From the NCBI RefSeq assembly GCF_002368395.1, contig NZ_AP018254.1:62001-126000 (forward strand): a stretch of 64,000 bases of DNA, read 5' to 3'. Under the pieces are notes generated by a model that worked only from the letters and a program-made list of their open reading frames with translations, was not told where the DNA came from and searched no databases. Made by a program: the position numbers and the translations under genes. Source of the DNA: Calothrix sp. NIES-3974 (GTDB lineage: Bacteria; Cyanobacteriota; Cyanobacteriia; Cyanobacteriales; Nostocaceae). Position 1 is the stretch's first letter. The number at the start of each line of letters is the position of its first letter. This document shows positions 63,893 to 64,000 of the stretch, piece by piece.

Positions 63893-64000
63893 GTGATAGA
63901 AGCAGAAGTTCACTTGTCATTACATAACTTCCTGCGATCGCAGTCCGGTTTTCCGGCTTGGCATCACCATTTGACGATGGCGCGGTTAGTTGCGCGTGCT
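63893..64000 (+). CDS. Start of a DinG-like ATP-dependent helicase (partial)
   Basis: From GTG 63893 the frame reads VIEAEVHLSLHNFLRSQSGF, PAWHHHLTMARLVARA to the window edge (36 codons). This matches the N-terminus of a cyanobacterial helicase family related to DinG, as I remember it, where the Walker A region follows soon after. The identification rests on this short start only. Confidence 0.6.
   Translation, partial: MIEAEVHLSLHNFLRSQSGFPAWHHHLTMARLVARA

Noticed and set aside
1-64000. tRNA or rRNA genes
   Set aside because: No cloverleaf with a GGTTCGA-type arm or rRNA segment was recognised by eye on either strand; a covariance search would settle it.

Overview
The window is chromosomal DNA of a cyanobacterium, most likely a filamentous Nostocales-type strain. 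Evidence is the dense HIP1 octamer (GCGATCGC) inside and between genes, cyanobacterial marker genes (heme oxygenase, Vipp1 beside PspA, an FtsH of the thylakoid type, MenD, the fbp/zwf/opcA group) and long AT-rich spacers filled with short palindromic repeats. About fifty protein genes are supported. I see no rRNA, tRNA or CRISPR array.

Layout. 0.1-3 kb: LPS export genes (LptA-like, LptB, LptF/G-like). 3.3-8.8 kb: a large CPBP intramembrane protease fusion, ribH and menD. 9.1-13.6 kb: an envelope/stress group (GlsB/YeaQ-like membrane protein, a two-repeat general-stress protein, a BON lipoprotein) followed by a histidine kinase/response regulator pair. 13.8-18 kb: creatininase-family hydrolase and a NACHT NTPase with C-terminal pentapeptide repeats. 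18.4-24 kb: polysaccharide genes (two nucleotide-sugar type glycosyltransferases, a GT4 enzyme, a flippase). 24.4-28.7 kb: pentapeptide membrane protein, small membrane protein, PabC-like lyase, FtsH with a clear terminator. 28.9-36 kb is the most eroded part: a toxin-antitoxin-like pair whose DUF5615 member carries a nonsense codon, a truncated GNAT acetyltransferase, an intact-looking IS630 element with a frameshift site, a Uma2 protein, ho1, and the 3' remnant of a BsuBI/PstI-type restriction enzyme. 36-42 kb: YggT, Upp, EVE protein, RlmN and a HEAT-type protein with a 69-bp coding minisatellite. 44-49.5 kb: RNA-binding protein, then fbp, zwf, opcA (oxidative pentose phosphate group, without the tal gene usual between fbp and zwf). 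49.8-58.7 kb: aminotransferase, thioredoxin, UPF0175/DUF3368 module, Vipp1 and PspA, a SPOR-like envelope protein, a DUF721 protein. 59-64 kb: small conserved proteins, M42 and M48 metallopeptidases and the start of a helicase.

The two signals I rate highest are (1) two tandem CIRCE-like operators (HrcA sites) next to a TATAAT box, upstream of an uncharacterised 116-residue protein rather than a chaperone gene, and (2) several families of short inverted-repeat elements that share one hairpin module (GAGACG...CGTCTC). One family is present both empty (30.2 kb) and filled by the hairpin (25.3 kb), which suggests that the hairpin is itself a mobile or copied unit. No complete defence or biosynthetic island stands out; the NACHT-pentapeptide protein is the only intact defence candidate.
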